Shown here: positions 63,301 to 64,000 of the stretch, in pieces | Position numbering within the stretch: the stretch's first letter is position 1 | How the letters are laid out: each line of letters starts with the position of its first letter | NCBI GenBank assembly: GCA_051162045.1 | Contig: JBISDI010000004.1 | Length of the DNA stretch: 64,000 nucleotides | From: Anaerozeibacter quisquiliarum | Lineage (GTDB): Bacteria; Bacillota; Clostridia; Christensenellales; Aristaeellaceae | Strand: one strand, 5' to 3' | Notes under the pieces: model-generated | Told to the model about the DNA's origin: nothing | Seen by the model: only the letters and a program-made list of their open reading frames with translations | Database searches by the model: none | Translations under genes and position numbers: made by a program

Positions 63301-64000
63301 CACTGTTGTCTGACCAACAGGCGGCGCTTCTTGAGAGCTTCCGCCCTTCCCGCCTCGATCCGCTGCCCTGCGGGACGCTGCACGGAATGTTCGAGCGGGC
63401 GGCCGACCGGACGCCGGAGGCCACGGCGCTTATTGCCTGCGAGGCCCGCTACAGCTATGCCCAGCTGGACGAGGAGGCCAACCGCATCGCCAACGCGCTG
63501 CTGGACATGGGCCTTGCGAGCGAGGACCGGGTGGCGTTCATGCTGCCCCGCACCGGCCGCATCCTGATGACCATGCTCGGCATCCTGAAGGCCGGCGGCG
63601 CCTACGTGCCCCTCGATCCCGAATACCCCAGGGCGCGGGTGGAGCAGATTCTGGCCGACAGCGAGGCAAAATTCCTCGTCAGCACCGAGGATCGGCTGGG
63701 CGATTACCAGGTATGCGTGGATGTGGACGCGCTGCGCGGACATCCGAACGCCGGCCGACCGCGCGTCGAAGTGGCGCCGAACCGGCTGGCCTACCTCATC
63801 TATACCTCCGGATCCACAGGAAAGCCCAAAGGCGTGATGATCGAACACCTGGGCATCGCCAATTACCTGACCCCGGACCCGGCAAACCGCCATATCCACG
63901 CGCTGGTTCAGGACGCCAAATGCATGCTGTCCATCACCACCGTCACCTTCGACATGTTCCTTAAGGAGAGCATGGCCGCGCTTTGCAACGGCCTGACGCT
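57324..64000 (+). CDS. Nonribosomal peptide synthetase, runs off the window
   Basis: At least 2225 residues, open to the end. Order: A1 (1-~470; VVYTSGSTGNPKGV, NGKIDR), PCP1 (LLGGDSIS, Ser510), C1 (HHILLDG from His680), A2 (TSGTTGNPKG from about 1141, YGPTE, NGKVDR), PCP2 (HAGLASLSAIKL, Ser1525), C2 (HHIAFDG from His1711), A3 (TSGSTGKPKG from about 2161). A synthetase beginning with an A domain is an initiating enzyme, so at least a tripeptide-like product is built. In A1 the aspartate that binds the alpha-amino group is replaced (SFVGIVVD where SFDASVWE is usual); A2 (FDACLMDM) and A3 (TFDMFLKE) keep it. No ketosynthase, epimerase or thioesterase is seen in the window. Start ATG at 57324 follows GAGG about 9 bases upstream. 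Confidence 0.95.
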   Translation, partial: MKSFLTSLRNHARITPERAALVYGDQSRSYAQLDAASSAVAALLRKRGIQPGDIVPVLLPRGFDVLVAAMGILKAGAAFTIINTAYPKERIDFVISDTGGIPPVDEAFMADCEGMTGEPAADPRAEDPALVVYTSGSTGNPKGVVNSWRALGLALEVAVCGRTAEDVFLSTFTYSFVGIVVDALVALYLGATLHIASDAIRRDAGALIEYAKRHGITTAALSPQLLAQALARGDMPMRSILTGSEKVSMLFSDTTRLYCVYGASETCGPFTAFPIDKPYASTPCGLPGKGSAVYILDDEGNALPAGVKGEICVSGQIASGYLNLPELTREKFIPNPFAEGGQNDRLFRTGDLGFLREDGVLEYVQRKDWMLKVRGFRVEPGEIEAAIVGRTPARQAVVVGFENACGQTSLYAVYTADEPLPAKAVEDAIRGFLPDYMLPAFMEQVDALPLNVNGKIDRKSISPPDAQRFVASYEPPASPREARLCAAFARVLGLEKVGALDDFVLLGGDSISAVRLQTLVPETAVAQVLTLRTPRALAQMAGDEAALPPAPARAFWPLTDAERQMAAEYALRPGSLAYNIENTITLRGDVDPRRWERALRKLVSRHRILRSCYPMRDSEHTHVVRDDMPVELTRIACAPEEAEGHIKALNLPYNLEEGPLFRFALMETGPDTGVLLLGFHHILLDGSCIEILLKDLEDLYNAKPLPPPGPDLLDWAVWREEHPRGPESEQFFKEMFKDGLPESDMPTRPIRPEAQPVGDRTVFWALPAKPMDDAARRYGVTAYTLMMAVVGMVLGKYTAGEDVVLGTAMSGRVAACSRSIVGMFANTVVARLKPAGAARFDEYLAEVDRVLGGVKRHQDYPFHKLVQALGVERTAARNPVYDMMVNYISRMPDIHVEGVEATYRHLSSQRLPVDLQLEIFREQDSMRFELSYAEALYLPEVPENMAEQLKISLARVCENGNLLVMDAAELPDGQRRRILEDFAAPVNVEAGNLTVVEQFRAQARRAPNRPAVRHAETLLDYAALDDVTDRLAAELARRGLGRGDCVGVLVDRSEMMPVGGLGVLKSGAAYLPLDPSYPADRLEFMLKDAGVRLVIADEGLRGAIPGYDGEFLSSEAVRSLPAAANVPDGPGIEDLFVVLYTSGTTGNPKGVGLCHDNLAHLCAWYRRYYGVTEADSVAAYASFGFDACLMDMYPALTAGALIHIIPQNMRLDVDRMNDYFNEHGVTLAFMTTQLGRQFAEGMVNHSLRHLSTGGEALVPIGPGKTYAFHNLYGPTECTVITSAFPIDGLYDRVPIGKPIDNMRAYVMDKHGRLAPVCVPGELGIAGRGVARGYLGRPDVTREKFVPNPYTDEAGYGRIYKSGDVVRFLPDGNLDFVGRRDFQVKIRGFRVELAEIEGRIRAYPQVKDAAVVPMDAPGGGKCAVAYVVADGPLDIAALNRFVEEKLPPYMVPAATVPVERIPLNPNGKVDRRKLPAPSFAGSEEAGKSDAPAPTDLGRDIFEVARTVLGHDQFGPSTNLLHAGLASLSAIKLCTLLKKRFGAAPDVQRLLANPTLLFIENSIVRQLLERVAEPQNAPPAAEHSGDGEAGYPLSGSQMGVYLDSQKDPAALMYNIPSRVVLPACVDANRLADAVETVLAAHPGLRVRIEDTADGILQILTSDAVRVERLMLSQEELDAYARAFARPFDLATGPLYRAAVATGPDSIELFTDFHHIAFDGASMDLFLREVGEAYDGNAPAAEEMPGYAYGRWEEQQEQGGAWQAHKDYFDELLKDLESASEISADLPGKSGGRLAQYDIPVDRSAAEAFCRRRGFTLAGLFLAATTYAVGRWTGSRNVGLSTISSGRGDIRLQNSTGMFVRTLPLVVGMKEGQTAADYVGAAQASLRGSVAHEVYPYTRIAQEHGFKPSIMYACELGVLADYEIGGHKARFDALNADEPKFKISVHVEERGRDTVFSVQYDDALYSPQLMERFAQTLAAAFAAMIARPDALVSGISLLSDQQAALLESFRPSRLDPLPCGTLHGMFERAADRTPEATALIACEARYSYAQLDEEANRIANALLDMGLASEDRVAFMLPRTGRILMTMLGILKAGGAYVPLDPEYPRARVEQILADSEAKFLVSTEDRLGDYQVCVDVDALRGHPNAGRPRVEVAPNRLAYLIYTSGSTGKPKGVMIEHLGIANYLTPDPANRHIHALVQDAKCMLSITTVTFDMFLKESMAALCNGLT

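Overview
The window looks like chromosomal DNA of a GC-rich Firmicute, most likely a member of Clostridia (Christensenellales-like or another gut or digester anaerobe). The evidence is AGGAGG-type ribosome binding sites, consensus sigma-70 promoters, many carbohydrate and peptide ABC transporters with Firmicute-type signal peptides, a type I-C CRISPR array and MATE/ATPase and sigma/DUF4367 pairs. The taxonomic placement is inference; there is no rRNA gene here. I saw no tRNA or rRNA gene.

Layout. 1-2.75 kb: end of a ribose-type sugar ABC permease, its binding protein and a class II ketose-bisphosphate aldolase. 2.7-10.2 kb: a tight minus-strand run (AzlC, AzlD, two half-size ABC exporters, HD hydrolase, CopZ-like protein, small PD-(D/E)XK-like nuclease, SNF2 helicase). 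10.2-12.4 kb: a plus-strand run (EndoIII-like glycosylase, PPOX protein, Imm5-like protein, acetyltransferase). 12.5-17.7 kb: secreted 5'-nucleotidase, an OPA-type MFS carrier, a PHP hydrolase and a second MFS carrier. 18.0-25.6 kb: a lactose/beta-galactoside utilisation locus (binding protein, two permeases, LacZ) with a divergent LacI regulator and visible promoters and operators.

25.6-28.7 kb: a mutilated type I-C CRISPR-Cas locus. A consensus promoter drives a cas3 cut off after its first RecA-like domain. A 163-bp copy of a dispersed inverted-repeat element follows, then the leader, then 21 apparently identical 32-bp repeats. No other cas gene is present.

28.9-35.6 kb: a second aldolase, a secreted DUF1254/DUF1214 protein and a scrapyard. 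The scrapyard holds a MurA/oligopeptide-ATPase chimera, an AT-rich island with one secreted protein, remnants of IS256- and IS5-family transposases, and a DUF1508 miniature gene with a perfect promoter. It is bounded by a 174-bp direct repeat of the end of the oligopeptide ATPase gene. 35.6-41.5 kb: a complete oligopeptide ABC operon. 41.5-48.8 kb: RNA-modification and housekeeping genes (RluF-like, DUF1015, two RlmI-like methyltransferases, RluA-like, acyl-ACP thioesterase) and UvsE.

49.4-54.6 kb: a sigma factor, a membrane DUF4367 (anti-sigma-like) protein, two unrelated small secreted proteins and a two-permease FtsX/MacB-like ABC system; this could be one envelope-stress or secreted-peptide system. 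55.0-64.0 kb: a MATE transporter fused to an anti-sigma-type ATPase domain, divergent from a large nonribosomal peptide synthetase (A-PCP-C-A-PCP-C-A...) that runs off the window. Its first A domain lacks the aspartate that normally holds an alpha-amino group, suggesting an unusual starter. The MATE/ATPase-NRPS pair, the sigma/secreted-protein/ABC locus and the truncated CRISPR locus are the best candidates for something new.
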